Of a DNA stretch of 64,000 nucleotides, positions 1 to 8,127 are shown one piece after another. A model generated the notes under the pieces. It did no database searches and was not told the origin of the DNA. It worked only from the letters and a program-made list of their open reading frames with translations. This DNA is from an uncultured Micrococcales bacterium (lineage in GTDB: Bacteria; Actinomycetota; Actinomycetes; Actinomycetales; Microbacteriaceae), in NCBI GenBank assembly GCA_903909605.1, contig CAIVWH010000010.1, forward strand, positions 62,001 through 126,000. The letters run 5' to 3'. The number at the start of each line of letters is the position of its first letter. Within the stretch, counting starts at the first letter, position 1. The position numbers and the translations under genes are program-made.

Positions 1-709
1 CTAGTTCATCGTCGTCTTCAGGAAGATCTGACCCCTTTGCACCCTTGACCGCCTTGGCTGGCTTGGCCTTTCCGGCCGGCTTTACCGCTGGGCCAGTGCT
101 CTTGACTGTTGCTGGCTTGGTGGTTTTAGATTCCTTGGCGGCCGGCTTGGTGGCTGCCTTTGTCGGCTTGACAGCTGGCTTGGCGGCGGTCTTCGTTGCG
201 GTCTTAACGGCCGGCTTGGCGACAGGTTTGGCTGATGACTTTGTGACTGGCTTGGCGGCAGCCTTGGCAGCGGGCTTCGCCGCCGTTTTGGTTGCTGCTT
301 TGGCGGCTGGTTTGGCTACAGGCTTGGTGGCCTTAACGATTGGCTTCGCGGTCGACTTCGCGGCTGGCTTCGCTGCCGGTTTAGCAGTGGTCTTCGCTAC
401 CGGCTTGGCGGTTGGCTTAGTTGCAGGCTTGCTGGCCTTAACGGCTTCCTTGGCTGTTGCCTTGGCGGCCGGCTTGGTAGCTGCTTTGGCTACGGGCTTA
501 GAAGCAGCCTTGGCAGCTGGCTTCACGGCCGGCTTAGTTGCTGGTTTGGCTGATGGTTTAGCAGCGGTTTTGGCCGCAGGCCCAGCGGCTGGCTTACCGC
601 TCTTTGGAGTTGAAACTGAAATGGTCTTTCCCTTTACTGGTGCCGACTTAGCCTTGCTTCCACCCAGGAGGCCACTCAAGAATCCGCGCTTATTACTCGG
701 TTGAGCCAT
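1..709 (-). CDS. Lys/Ala/Pro-rich low-complexity protein, partial (runs off the window's left edge)
   Basis: About 236 codons are visible and the 3' end lies outside the window. The ATG at 709 follows a clear GGAGG ribosome site. The first ~38 residues (beginning MAQPSNKRGFLSGLLGG) are ordinary sequence. After that the protein becomes a long string of KPAAK, KPTAK and KAATK-type units up to the window edge, where an acidic patch (PEDDDEL) appears. It resembles the basic tails of histone H1-like and actinobacterial HU proteins, but no HU fold precedes the tail. The visible part is strongly basic with no membrane segment. A nucleic-acid-binding or nucleoid role is an inference from composition only; the unseen C-terminal part could hold the real domain. 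A possible -10 (TATATC) lies just upstream. The function is not recognised. Confidence 0.8.
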   Translation of the reverse strand, partial: MAQPSNKRGFLSGLLGGSKAKSAPVKGKTISVSTPKSGKPAAGPAAKTAAKPSAKPATKPAVKPAAKAASKPVAKAATKPAAKATAKEAVKASKPATKPTAKPVAKTTAKPAAKPAAKSTAKPIVKATKPVAKPAAKAATKTAAKPAAKAAAKPVTKSSAKPVAKPAVKTATKTAAKPAVKPTKAATKPAAKESKTTKPATVKSTGPAVKPAGKAKPAKAVKGAKGSDLPEDDDEL

Positions 710-766
710 TTTGCCTCCAGTGATATACGGGTGATCGTTCTGGTGTTTCGGGCATAACTTGGACCC

Positions 767-982
767 ATGTCAAGTCCTTGCGGATCGACTGGGTCTTGGT
801 GCAATTATGGCAGCAAATACGGACATTTGCCCGATTTAGCCACACCTGCCCTAGCGGAAACAGAAAATTCGGGCCCTTTATTCCTAGCGTCTAAGCGCAA
901 GGCCCAGACCTACAGCTCGAGCTCGGCTTCGGCTAGACCGGATGAGTCCTGCGTGTTCGCGCCCGCTCGATTAGGTACATGA
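767..982 (+). CDS. Possible small ORF of 71 codons (doubtful)
   Basis: The ORF starts at an ATG placed exactly 6 nt after TAACTT (755-760), the same arrangement seen at many leaderless genes in this window. The product would begin MSSPCGSTGSWCNYG and is Ser-rich, with no domain I recognise. Its last 50 bases overlap the 3' end of the MFS gene on the other strand. Without homologues it may be chance. It occupies most of the 223-bp gap between the basic low-complexity gene and the MFS gene, where I otherwise see only the promoter region of the former. Confidence 0.18.
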   Translation: MSSPCGSTGSWCNYGSKYGHLPDLATPALAETENSGPLFLASKRKAQTYSSSSASARPDESCVFAPARLGT

Positions 983-2177
983 CCAGCCCGAAGCCCACCA
1001 CCAAGATTTGCACGGCCAAGGCCAAACGGAATCCTCCGAAAGTGAAAGCCGATGCTGAGCCGGTTGAACGCTGAACGCCGTCCAGGATGAGGCCGGCTAG
1101 CCACATCATGGTGAAAGTTGCCAGGAAGCCACCGACGTTGATGAAACCGTTTGCCGAGCCAAGTCGCTCACTCGGAATGAAGCCGCGCGAGAAGTCCATC
1201 GCCAGCATGCTGCCCGAACCACCCATGGAGATGATCACGACGAGCAGCACCAGCAGCCATCCGGGGGCCTGAACCGGAAGACATGCGAACACAATCCAGA
1301 TTGCAATTATTGACATTGCGATGGTTAGAACTACCCGTGCCCGCCACTGCGGTTTGTGCTCTGCAATCCAACCGAGGCAAACGCCCCAGACCAGAGAAAG
1401 CACCATTTGCATCGTGAGCAGCGCGGATGCGAACTGCCGACTTTGTCCTTCGCCCGCAACTAAAAATGGAACACCCCACAGCAGAGCGAACACCGAACCA
1501 CTTGATTGAAGAGTGAAGTGAATCCAGAAACTCATCCGAGTTCCCGAGAATCGAATGTTCTCGACAAGCAGGCTCATCGAATGTCGAATGCTCATCGCTC
1601 GAAGCGGTGATGAATCCGTGCCTGACTGATTTCTGACTAAAAGTGAAACCAGGATGAGGCCGATAAGCACAACACTCGATGCGATCTCGAACGCAGTTGT
1701 CCAACCAAAGTTGGCAAGTGCAATCGCAAAGGGTATTGCGCTTGCTACCTGACCGAGTTGCCCAAGAGCGGCAAGGTTCTGTTGCGTGCGACCGGCAACG
1801 CGAGATGGCGACCAGGCAACAACCAACCGCAGAAGCGAAATGAATGTGAAAGCATCGCCAAGCCCGACCATCGCTCGCCCCAGATAGGCGGCGTTGATGT
1901 CGCCGGCATTTGCCACTAAGAGCTGGCCGCAAAACATGCCAACCGCGCCAACCTGCAGCAGCACCTTTGCGCCGAATCGATCAAGCAGAATGCCAACGGG
2001 AATCTGCATTACGGCATAGACCGCAAGTTGAAAAACCGCCAGCCCGGCTAGAGCACTTGCCGAGACATGAAAGCGACTGGCCGCGGCAAGTGACGCAACG
2101 CCAAGAGAAGATCGCTGCATAACGGCTGCGAAATATGCAAAGGTGGCGGCCGCTAAGACCGAAGAGCGCTTAGGCAC
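933..2177 (-). CDS. Major facilitator superfamily (MFS) transporter
   Basis: The 414-residue product is an integral membrane protein with about twelve hydrophobic segments, the usual size and organisation of MFS permeases. The N-terminal half carries the MFS loop signature in the form GILLDRFGAKVLL (about residues 62-74), matching the GxLaDrxGrr consensus between helices 2 and 3. The start is GTG at 2177, overlapping the upstream PAC2 gene's stop by one base (TAGTG), so the two genes are probably co-transcribed and translationally coupled. Its substrate cannot be told from sequence. MFS families of this shape include nitrate/nitrite-type, sugar-acid and drug exporters. Transcription ends near 933 with no convincing terminator hairpin. 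Confidence 0.88.
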   Translation of the reverse strand: MPKRSSVLAAATFAYFAAVMQRSSLGVASLAAASRFHVSASALAGLAVFQLAVYAVMQIPVGILLDRFGAKVLLQVGAVGMFCGQLLVANAGDINAAYLGRAMVGLGDAFTFISLLRLVVAWSPSRVAGRTQQNLAALGQLGQVASAIPFAIALANFGWTTAFEIASSVVLIGLILVSLLVRNQSGTDSSPLRAMSIRHSMSLLVENIRFSGTRMSFWIHFTLQSSGSVFALLWGVPFLVAGEGQSRQFASALLTMQMVLSLVWGVCLGWIAEHKPQWRARVVLTIAMSIIAIWIVFACLPVQAPGWLLVLLVVIISMGGSGSMLAMDFSRGFIPSERLGSANGFINVGGFLATFTMMWLAGLILDGVQRSTGSASAFTFGGFRLALAVQILVVGFGLVMYLIERARTRRTHPV

Positions 2178-3085
2178 TACTTATCGTCGTCGTTTTTGCG
2201 CTTGAGCGAGAGGTAGTCCTCAAGTTCCGCAGCGATTTCATCGGCAGATGGAACACTCGGGGTCTGGCGCTCAAACCTCATTGGTCCATTACCTTCGCTC
2301 TGGAAGGAACGCTCCAGCCCGTCCACCATCTTGGCTAACTCTGGATTTTGAGAAATGTTTTGCTCAAGGTTTTTTAGAAACTCGCTGTGATCTTCGCGAA
2401 GTTTGTCGGTCGGGAAAACGATTCCGGTTGCCGCCGTGATTTGCTCGAAGGCCGAAACCGCCGCCAATGGAACTACCGTGTCACTGAGATAGTGCGGCAC
2501 CAAGATCACGAACCCGACAGTCGGAAAGTCCGTCATGCTCAATCGATATTCCAACAAGTGCAAAATATTTCCTGGCACCTGAGTCTGAGGCTTCCACTCC
2601 GAAATTCGCTCAATCAATTCCTTGCGATTTCCGGACACCGTGACACCGAAGTTACGCGTATGGGGAATCGGAAACGGGATGGAGTGAATCCAGGTCAGAC
2701 TTTGGATGGCAAAGAGTTCGATGATCTGTTCGATCGCGCCGGCGAACCCTTCCCAACGGAAGTCGGGTTCATAGCCATCCAGGTAAAGAAACTTTTGGCC
2801 AACCTCATCCGTGACTAGATAAATGGCGAGCGATGCTGGCTCGTAGTCTGCGATGTGATCTTTCTCGAAGTACATGACCGGGCGACGCGAGCGATAGTCG
2901 AGGAGTTCGTCGTTGTTGAAGCTGAGCACCAATCGGTAGTCAAGATTCTCGAAAATGTGCTCGCTCGCACTGCGAACCATAGAACCCGCATCGGTGAATC
3001 CGGTAAGTCCGGCGACCAGGTGAAGACCGAGAGGAACCTCAAAGTCTTGGTTTTCTAGGGTGAATAAATCACTGGGTGCTACCAC
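2177..3085 (-). CDS. PAC2-family protein (proteasome-assembly-chaperone-like)
   Basis: The 302-residue soluble protein matches the PAC2/DUF75 family found in nearly all Actinobacteria, with the typical N-terminal pattern (LVAGLTGFTDAGSM near residue 23) and the central block RWEGFAGAIEQI. The name comes from similarity to eukaryotic proteasome assembly chaperone 2. In bacteria the biochemical role is unsettled, and the family also occurs in species without a proteasome, so no proteasome function should be assumed here. Start GTG at 3085; no strong ribosome site is visible. It is divergent from pepA with only 34 bp between the starts, and co-directional with the MFS gene, whose start overlaps its stop codon. 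Confidence 0.88.
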   Translation of the reverse strand: MVAPSDLFTLENQDFEVPLGLHLVAGLTGFTDAGSMVRSASEHIFENLDYRLVLSFNNDELLDYRSRRPVMYFEKDHIADYEPASLAIYLVTDEVGQKFLYLDGYEPDFRWEGFAGAIEQIIELFAIQSLTWIHSIPFPIPHTRNFGVTVSGNRKELIERISEWKPQTQVPGNILHLLEYRLSMTDFPTVGFVILVPHYLSDTVVPLAAVSAFEQITAATGIVFPTDKLREDHSEFLKNLEQNISQNPELAKMVDGLERSFQSEGNGPMRFERQTPSVPSADEIAAELEDYLSLKRKNDDDK

Positions 3086-3107
3086 TCAAATATTGTAAAT
3101 CGAGGTT

Positions 3108-3122
3108 TAGAGTGAAGCCATG
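3108..3122 (+). promoter_or_regulatory. Leaderless promoter -10 element of pepA
   Basis: TAGAGT (3108-3113) is followed by six bases and then the pepA ATG at 3120. Since the transcription start usually lies about 7 nt after the -10 hexamer, the mRNA probably begins at or within a base of the start codon. Confidence 0.55.
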
Positions 3123-4592
3123 GCTAAACAATTCATCAAAGTCTCCCCAACCACCCCGGCATTCTCGAAGGACAGCGTTTTCGTTGTCGCCGTTGTCGAA
3201 AAAAGCGGCAAGCTCGAGTTGCACTCAGGTTCAATCGATGTTTCATCGCTAAAGGGCCTTGACCTTCAGAAAATTGGCGCGCGAGCTGGCAATGACGCCG
3301 TTCTGCGTGTGCCTGGGCCAAATGGTTCAGTCTTTGCCCTAATCGGCGGACTCGGCGATGCTGGCCTGGAGCGGCTTCGCTACTTCGGCGGCACCGTCGG
3401 ACGCACTGTCAACGATTTCAAGCAGGTTGTCGTTGGGCTACCTATTGCAAACGATGCAGAGGCTGGCGCGCTACTCGAGGGCTATGCGATTGGCCACTAC
3501 AACTACATCGAGTACAAATCAGAAGCGAAGAGGGCTCCTGCCCAGACCCTCGTCTTGTCCACCAAGCACAAGGTGAAGCCAGCCACACTCGGCCGTGTTG
3601 AGGTGCTCCGCGCTGCGGTGCACGACACCCGCGATCTGGTCTCGATGCCGGCAAACGACCTGTACCCGCAGAGCTTCGCGGCAGCAGCATCCCGGTTGGC
3701 AAAGGGTGCGAACGTCACGGTCACGGTTCTAGACGAAAAGAAGCTTGCGGCAGGAGGATTCGGTGGCCTGATTGGCGTAGGCAAAGGTTCTGCTCGCCCA
3801 CCACGCCTGGTCAAGGTTGAATACAAGCCAGCTGGCGCAAAGAAAAAGATTGCTCTAGTCGGAAAGGGCATCACCTATGACACCGGTGGCCTCTCGCTGA
3901 AGCCGGCGGCTTCGATGCTAGGCATGAAGTACGACATGACCGGCGCTGCCACGGTTCTAAACGCCGTTCTGGCAATTGCCCGCCTCAAGCTCAAGGTGCA
4001 CGCCACCGCCTACCTATGCCTAGCCGAAAACATGCCTTCAGGCACGGCTACCCGCCCGGGCGACGTTGTTAAGGCCCGAAATGGCAAGACAATCGAGGTC
4101 ACAAACACGGATGCCGAAGGCCGCGTCGTGTTGGCCGACGGCTTGAGCCTGGCCAGCGAGTCTTACCCCGACTACATCATCGATGTCGCCACCCTAACTG
4201 GCGCGCAACGGGTCGCCCTTGGCACCCGTTACGCCGGAATTATGGGTGACGACGCCACTGTGGCCAAACTGGCCGAGGCAATCAAGTCGGCTGGCGAGTT
4301 TGCCTGGCCGATGCCCCTTGCCGAAGACCTCCGCCCACTGATCGACGGTCAAATTGCCGACCTGCAGAATGCCAAGGTAGGCAACACTGCCGGCGGAATG
4401 ATCATTGGCGGGCTGTTTCTACGCGAGTTTGTAGGCAAGAAAAAGGGTTCAAGCCAGTCGATTGACTGGGCCCACCTAGACATCGCCGGCCCTGCCGACA
4501 ACGAAGGCGCCGGATACGGTTTCATCCCGAAGGGAGCAACCGGCTCCTACGTTCGTAGCCTGGTGAACTTCGCCGAGGCTGTTATCAAATAG
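3120..4592 (+). CDS. pepA: Leucyl aminopeptidase (M17 family)
   Basis: This 490-residue cytosolic metallopeptidase removes N-terminal amino acids, preferably leucine, from peptides and is normally a hexamer with two catalytic divalent metals. The C-terminal catalytic domain is complete. It has the lysine-containing metal/substrate block GKGITYDTGGLSLKP (about residues 248-262) and the family signature NTDAEGRVVLADGL (about residues 329-342), whose Asp, Glu and Arg bind metals and bicarbonate. The N-terminal macro-like domain is more divergent, as usual. ATG at 3120 has a leaderless-type promoter and no ribosome site. A strong hairpin follows the gene. The mycobacterial homologue pepB also lies beside the E2/lipB/lipA genes, so the neighbourhood is conserved. 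Confidence 0.96.
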   Translation: MAKQFIKVSPTTPAFSKDSVFVVAVVEKSGKLELHSGSIDVSSLKGLDLQKIGARAGNDAVLRVPGPNGSVFALIGGLGDAGLERLRYFGGTVGRTVNDFKQVVVGLPIANDAEAGALLEGYAIGHYNYIEYKSEAKRAPAQTLVLSTKHKVKPATLGRVEVLRAAVHDTRDLVSMPANDLYPQSFAAAASRLAKGANVTVTVLDEKKLAAGGFGGLIGVGKGSARPPRLVKVEYKPAGAKKKIALVGKGITYDTGGLSLKPAASMLGMKYDMTGAATVLNAVLAIARLKLKVHATAYLCLAENMPSGTATRPGDVVKARNGKTIEVTNTDAEGRVVLADGLSLASESYPDYIIDVATLTGAQRVALGTRYAGIMGDDATVAKLAEAIKSAGEFAWPMPLAEDLRPLIDGQIADLQNAKVGNTAGGMIIGGLFLREFVGKKKGSSQSIDWAHLDIAGPADNEGAGYGFIPKGATGSYVRSLVNFAEAVIK

Positions 4593-4604
4593 CTTCCAAA
4601 ATTC

Positions 4605-4640
4605 GAGTGGGCCATCCGGGGATTTCTGGGTGGCCCACTC
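4605..4640 (+). terminator. Stem-loop after pepA, probable transcription terminator without a U-tract
   Basis: The 13-bp stem (4605-4617 with 4628-4640) is GAGTGGGCCA paired to TGGCCCACTC plus three more pairs, with a loop of about 10 nt. No run of T follows it. It is therefore an 'I-shaped' terminator candidate, a form common in Actinobacteria, separating pepA from lpd. Confidence 0.6.
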
Positions 4641-4701
4641 GGCCTTGCGGCAATCTCAAGTAGTAAACTCGACAAGGTTCGTCACCTAATAGGAGCATGT
4701 T

Positions 4702-6078
4702 TTGGCTGAGCACAATTTTGATCTCGTAATCCTCGGCGGAGGAAGCGGTGGCTATGCAGCTGCTCTTCGTGCCGCTCAGCTGGGCAAGTCAGTTGCCCTC
4801 ATTGAGAAAGACAAGCTCGGTGGAACCTGCTTGCATCGCGGTTGCATTCCAACCAAGGCTCTTCTTCACGCAGCCGAGGTTGCAGACACCGTTAAAGACG
4901 CAGCACACTACGGCGTAAGCGCGAACTTCAACGCAATCGACATGACCGTTGTCAACACTTACCGCGATGGCATCGTCGACAAGTTGTTCAAAGGACTTAC
5001 CGGCCTGGTGAACTCAAAGAGCATCAATGTCGTCAAGGGCGAAGGCCGCATGGTTGGCCCTAAGACCATCCAGGTTGGTGAAGACCGGTACACCGGCACA
5101 AACCTGGTTCTGGCTTCAGGCTCATACTCTCGTTCACTGCCAGGTCTTGAGATCGGCGGCCGCGTAATAACTTCTGAACAGGCACTGCAGATGACTTTCG
5201 TGCCAAACAAGGTCATCGTGCTCGGCGGTGGAGTAATCGGTGTTGAGTTCGCTTCAATCTGGCGTTCATTCGGCACCGAAGTGACCATCGTCGAAGGCTT
5301 GCCAACTCTGGTACCTAACGAGGATGCCTCTGTGAGCAAGGCTCTCGAGCGGGCGTTCCGCAAGCGTGGCATCGAGTTCAAGACCGGTGTTCGCTTCTCG
5401 GGTGTTCAGCAGCACGAGAACGGCGTGGTCGTCTCGCTTGAAAACGGTGAGACGCTCGAAGCCGAATTGATGCTCGTTGCAGTCGGCCGTGGCCCAAACA
5501 CTGCTGGTCTCGGCTACGAAGAAAACGGCATCAACATGGATCGCGGATGGGTGCTCACCAACGAGCGCCTAGAAACCAGCGTTCCAGGCGTCTACGCTGC
5601 TGGCGACATTGTTCCTGGCCTACAGCTTGCCCACCGCGGCTTCCAGCAGGGCATCTTTATTGCCGAGGAGATCGCTGGATTGAAGCCGGCTGTCATCGAC
5701 GAAAACGGAATTCCTAAGGTCACCTACTGCGAGCCTGAGATTGCCTCGGTCGGTCTCAGTGAGGCCAAGGCCGCAGAGAAGTATGGTGCTGAGAACATCT
5801 CGACCTACGAATACAACCTGGGCGGAAACGGCAAGAGCCAGATTCTCGGCACTGCTGGTTTCATCAAGTTGATTCGTCAGAACAATGGCCCGGTCATCGG
5901 TGTTCACATGATCGGTTCTCGCGTGGGCGAGCAAATTGGTGAGGCACAGCTCATCGTGAACTGGGAGGCGTATCCAGAGGATGTCGCAACCCTGGTGCAC
6001 GCTCACCCAACTATGAACGAGGCAATCGGCGAGGCTCACCTTGCGCTGGCCGGCAAACCACTCCACGCACACGCTTAA
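4702..6078 (+). CDS. lpdA: Dihydrolipoyl dehydrogenase (E3)
   Basis: This 458-residue FAD flavoprotein reoxidises dihydrolipoamide on the E2 subunit of 2-oxoacid dehydrogenase complexes, passing electrons to NAD+. Visible features are an N-terminal FAD-binding GGGSGGYAAA (about residues 11-20), the redox disulfide GGTCLHRGCIPTK (Cys pair near residues 42 and 47), the second dinucleotide fold GGGVIGVEFAS, the FAD contact YAAGDI, and the C-terminal His-Glu pair in AHPTMNEAIGEA. Start TTG at 4702 is supported by AGGAG at 4691; the nearby ATG at 4697 is out of frame. A -10-like TAAACT lies at 4664, giving a leader of about 26 nt. It is transcribed with the E2 gene 18 bp downstream. Confidence 0.97.
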   Translation: MAEHNFDLVILGGGSGGYAAALRAAQLGKSVALIEKDKLGGTCLHRGCIPTKALLHAAEVADTVKDAAHYGVSANFNAIDMTVVNTYRDGIVDKLFKGLTGLVNSKSINVVKGEGRMVGPKTIQVGEDRYTGTNLVLASGSYSRSLPGLEIGGRVITSEQALQMTFVPNKVIVLGGGVIGVEFASIWRSFGTEVTIVEGLPTLVPNEDASVSKALERAFRKRGIEFKTGVRFSGVQQHENGVVVSLENGETLEAELMLVAVGRGPNTAGLGYEENGINMDRGWVLTNERLETSVPGVYAAGDIVPGLQLAHRGFQQGIFIAEEIAGLKPAVIDENGIPKVTYCEPEIASVGLSEAKAAEKYGAENISTYEYNLGGNGKSQILGTAGFIKLIRQNNGPVIGVHMIGSRVGEQIGEAQLIVNWEAYPEDVATLVHAHPTMNEAIGEAHLALAGKPLHAHA

Positions 6079-6096
6079 GACTCGGGAGAAAAGTAA

Positions 6097-7461
6097 ATGA
6101 GCGAAGTAGTACTTCCAGCACTCGGCGAGAGTGTTACCGAAGGCACAGTAACCCGTTGGCTCAAGAAGGTTGGCGACACCGTTGCCGTCGATGAGCCGCT
6201 GGTTGAAATTTCAACCGACAAGGTAGACACCGAGATTCCGTCGCCGGTTGCCGGAGTCATCGAACAGATATTGGTTCAGGAAGACGAGACCGTTGCCGTC
6301 GGTGCGGTCTTAGCGATCGTAGGTTCGGGCTCGGGTGCTGCAGCTCCCTCAGCTCCAGTAATCGAAGCCGCTCCAGCTCCTGCTGCTGAGGCACCTGTTG
6401 TCGCTCCAGTTGAGGCACCTGTGGCCGAGGCACCTGCTGCCGCACCAGTTGCAGCGCCAGTTGCTACCCCGATGTCAGCTCCAGTTGTGACCCCAGCGGC
6501 AGCTCCAGTTGCCTCGCACATCGCGTCACACACCAGCGATGCGGGCTACGTCACTCCCCTGGTTCGTAAGCTCGCGAACGAGACTGGCGTGGATCTGAAC
6601 TCCATCGCCGGCACCGGAGTCGGAGGTCGCATCCGTAAGGAAGACGTGCTCTCGGCTACCGCCGCACCAGCCGCGCAACAGTTCGCAGCACCAGTTGCAA
6701 CCCCTGTTGCATCGGCGCCGCACGTTGCGGCCGCACCGTCGGCCTTGCGTGGAACCGTTGAGCCAATGTCGCGTCTGCGCAAGGTGCTTGCAGAGCGTGC
6801 CGTTGCATCCTTGGTTTCGACCGCCCAACTCACCTCTGTTGTTGAAGTTGATGTCACTCGCATCGCAAATATGCGTGAGGCAGTAAAGGCTCAGTTCCAG
6901 GCAGCAACCGGCAACAAGCTCAACTTCATGCCGTTCTTTGCTTTGGCCGCTGCCGAGGCACTGCGCTCGCACCCGAAGATCAACGCTTCAATCGACGGCG
7001 ACAACATCGTCTACCACAACGGCGAGAACATCTCCTTCGCTGTCGACACCGAGCGCGGATTGCTTACTCCGGTGATTCGCGAAGTTGCATCGTTGACGCT
7101 GGCGCAAATCGCCGCACAGATTGTTGACCTGGCTAATCGCACTCGAAACAACCAGTTGAAGCCAGACGAACTAAGCGGTGGAACTTTCACTCTCACCAAC
7201 ACAGGTTCACGCGGCGCACTGTTTGACACCCCGGTCGTGTTCTTGCCTCAATCGGCAATCCTTGGCACGGGTATCGTCACCAAGCGTCCGGTGGTTGTAA
7301 CTGCAGCTGACGGCAGCGACAGCATTGCGATTCGCCACATGGTCTACCTGGCGCTTTCGTATGACCACCGCCTGATCGATGGTGCAGACGCCAGCCGCTT
7401 CCTAGTTGATGTGAAGAACCGCCTCGAAGAGGGCAACTTCGTAGCGAACCTCGGAATCTAA
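6097..7461 (+). CDS. sucB: Dihydrolipoamide acyltransferase (E2) of the pyruvate / 2-oxoglutarate dehydrogenase complexes
   Basis: The 454-residue product has three domains. A single N-terminal lipoyl domain has its lipoylated lysine in STDKVDTE (Lys42). A long Ala/Pro/Val-rich swinging linker spans about residues 80-145 and contains repeated APVA/PVAT units. Next comes an E3-binding domain at about 150-186 (TPLVRKLANETGVDL, then VGGRIRKEDV), and a C-terminal catalytic core ends with the His-Asp motif YDHRLIDGADA. In Actinobacteria one E2 usually serves pyruvate dehydrogenase and may also serve 2-oxoglutarate dehydrogenase, so the sucB/dlaT naming is ambiguous. The E3 gene is directly upstream and lipB/lipA are just downstream. 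The stop TAA shares the four bases CTAA with the stop of the opposing gene. Confidence 0.94.
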   Translation: MSEVVLPALGESVTEGTVTRWLKKVGDTVAVDEPLVEISTDKVDTEIPSPVAGVIEQILVQEDETVAVGAVLAIVGSGSGAAAPSAPVIEAAPAPAAEAPVVAPVEAPVAEAPAAAPVAAPVATPMSAPVVTPAAAPVASHIASHTSDAGYVTPLVRKLANETGVDLNSIAGTGVGGRIRKEDVLSATAAPAAQQFAAPVATPVASAPHVAAAPSALRGTVEPMSRLRKVLAERAVASLVSTAQLTSVVEVDVTRIANMREAVKAQFQAATGNKLNFMPFFALAAAEALRSHPKINASIDGDNIVYHNGENISFAVDTERGLLTPVIREVASLTLAQIAAQIVDLANRTRNNQLKPDELSGGTFTLTNTGSRGALFDTPVVFLPQSAILGTGIVTKRPVVVTAADGSDSIAIRHMVYLALSYDHRLIDGADASRFLVDVKNRLEEGNFVANLGI

Positions 7462-8084
7462 TTTGCACTAGTTGAAGTGACCCGGTCGAAAGGCTGGGAC
7501 ACTTTTTCTATCTGCCAGCCCTTCGCAGTCGAGGTCAAATACATTTGCACTGACAGTCGAGTCTGCGCACATTCGCCCGCCAATTGAACTGCTCGCAACT
7601 GACCGAGTGTGATGTCGCTGCTAACTCGAATGGCGGGATGGCCATCTAGGAAATCGGTTAGCAACTGCCCAACCGAAGGACTGCACGAGATTTCTGTAGT
7701 GAGGCTTGGTGAGGCTACAGGCGGCGAGGCAGCACTGGGCAGGACCGAATGATGCGGAAGACCTCGCCTACCCGATGCAATCTGCTGCGAGTTTTGCACC
7801 GCCTGCAGAGTTGTGAGAATCGCGCACAGCATCAAGGCGCTCGCGACTGGCAGCCAAAGCAGCCTCCTTCTTGGCCCAAACTCTGAGGCCGCCCCACTCT
7901 CGGGCTGCGCAGCTGGGTCGATATCGATTTGCAGGTACACCCGGCCATTGCTGAGCATCAGGGGCTGAACCTTGAAGCCTTGATCGGCAAGCCGAGTCAT
8001 GGCGGTGAACCAGTTGCCCAGCATTCGAGGTGCGCGCCTGCCGAAATCATGCATTGAAAGATGCTGCCCGAACTGGCAGAGCAA
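7458..8084 (-). CDS. Hypothetical single-pass membrane protein
   Basis: The 208-residue product has no family I recognise. It has a soluble N-terminal part of about 70 residues, one hydrophobic helix (LLWLPVASALMLCAILTT, about residues 75-92), then a Ser/Pro-rich stretch and a C-terminal region of about 80 residues with two cysteines (ISCSPS and GECAQT) that would lie outside the cell if the N-terminus is inside. The order suggests a cytoplasmic head, an anchor and a small extracytoplasmic domain. The first possible start is TTG at 8084; ATG at 8054 gives MHDFGRRAPRM and is equally possible, with no ribosome site to decide. It is convergent with the E2 gene, sharing stop-codon bases, and divergent from lipB. 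Confidence 0.62.
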   Translation of the reverse strand: MLCQFGQHLSMHDFGRRAPRMLGNWFTAMTRLADQGFKVQPLMLSNGRVYLQIDIDPAAQPESGAASEFGPRRRLLWLPVASALMLCAILTTLQAVQNSQQIASGRRGLPHHSVLPSAASPPVASPSLTTEISCSPSVGQLLTDFLDGHPAIRVSSDITLGQLRAVQLAGECAQTRLSVQMYLTSTAKGWQIEKVSQPFDRVTSTSAN

Positions 8085-8112
8085 GCGGAATAAAGAGTCG
8101 AATCTGTGGATT

Positions 8113-8127
8113 TAAACTAGAACTATG
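8113..8127 (+). promoter_or_regulatory. Leaderless promoter -10 element of lipB
   Basis: TAAACT (8113-8118), six bases, then ATG at 8125. No ribosome-binding site is present, consistent with a leaderless lipB-lipA mRNA. Confidence 0.55.

Noticed and set aside
45-704. Long plus-strand open frame (219 codons) rich in Leu/Ala/Gly/Val repeats
   Set aside because: It is the antisense of the KPAAK-type repeat gene on the minus strand. The minus strand has a GGAGG ribosome site, a sensible N-terminus and a coherent repeat, while the plus frame is a by-product of the repetitive codons.
6346-6530. Repeat-like GCTCCAGTT units, considered as a possible DNA repeat array or CRISPR-like element
   Set aside because: The units are irregular and encode the Ala/Pro/Val swinging linker of the E2 protein; no regular spacer pattern is present.
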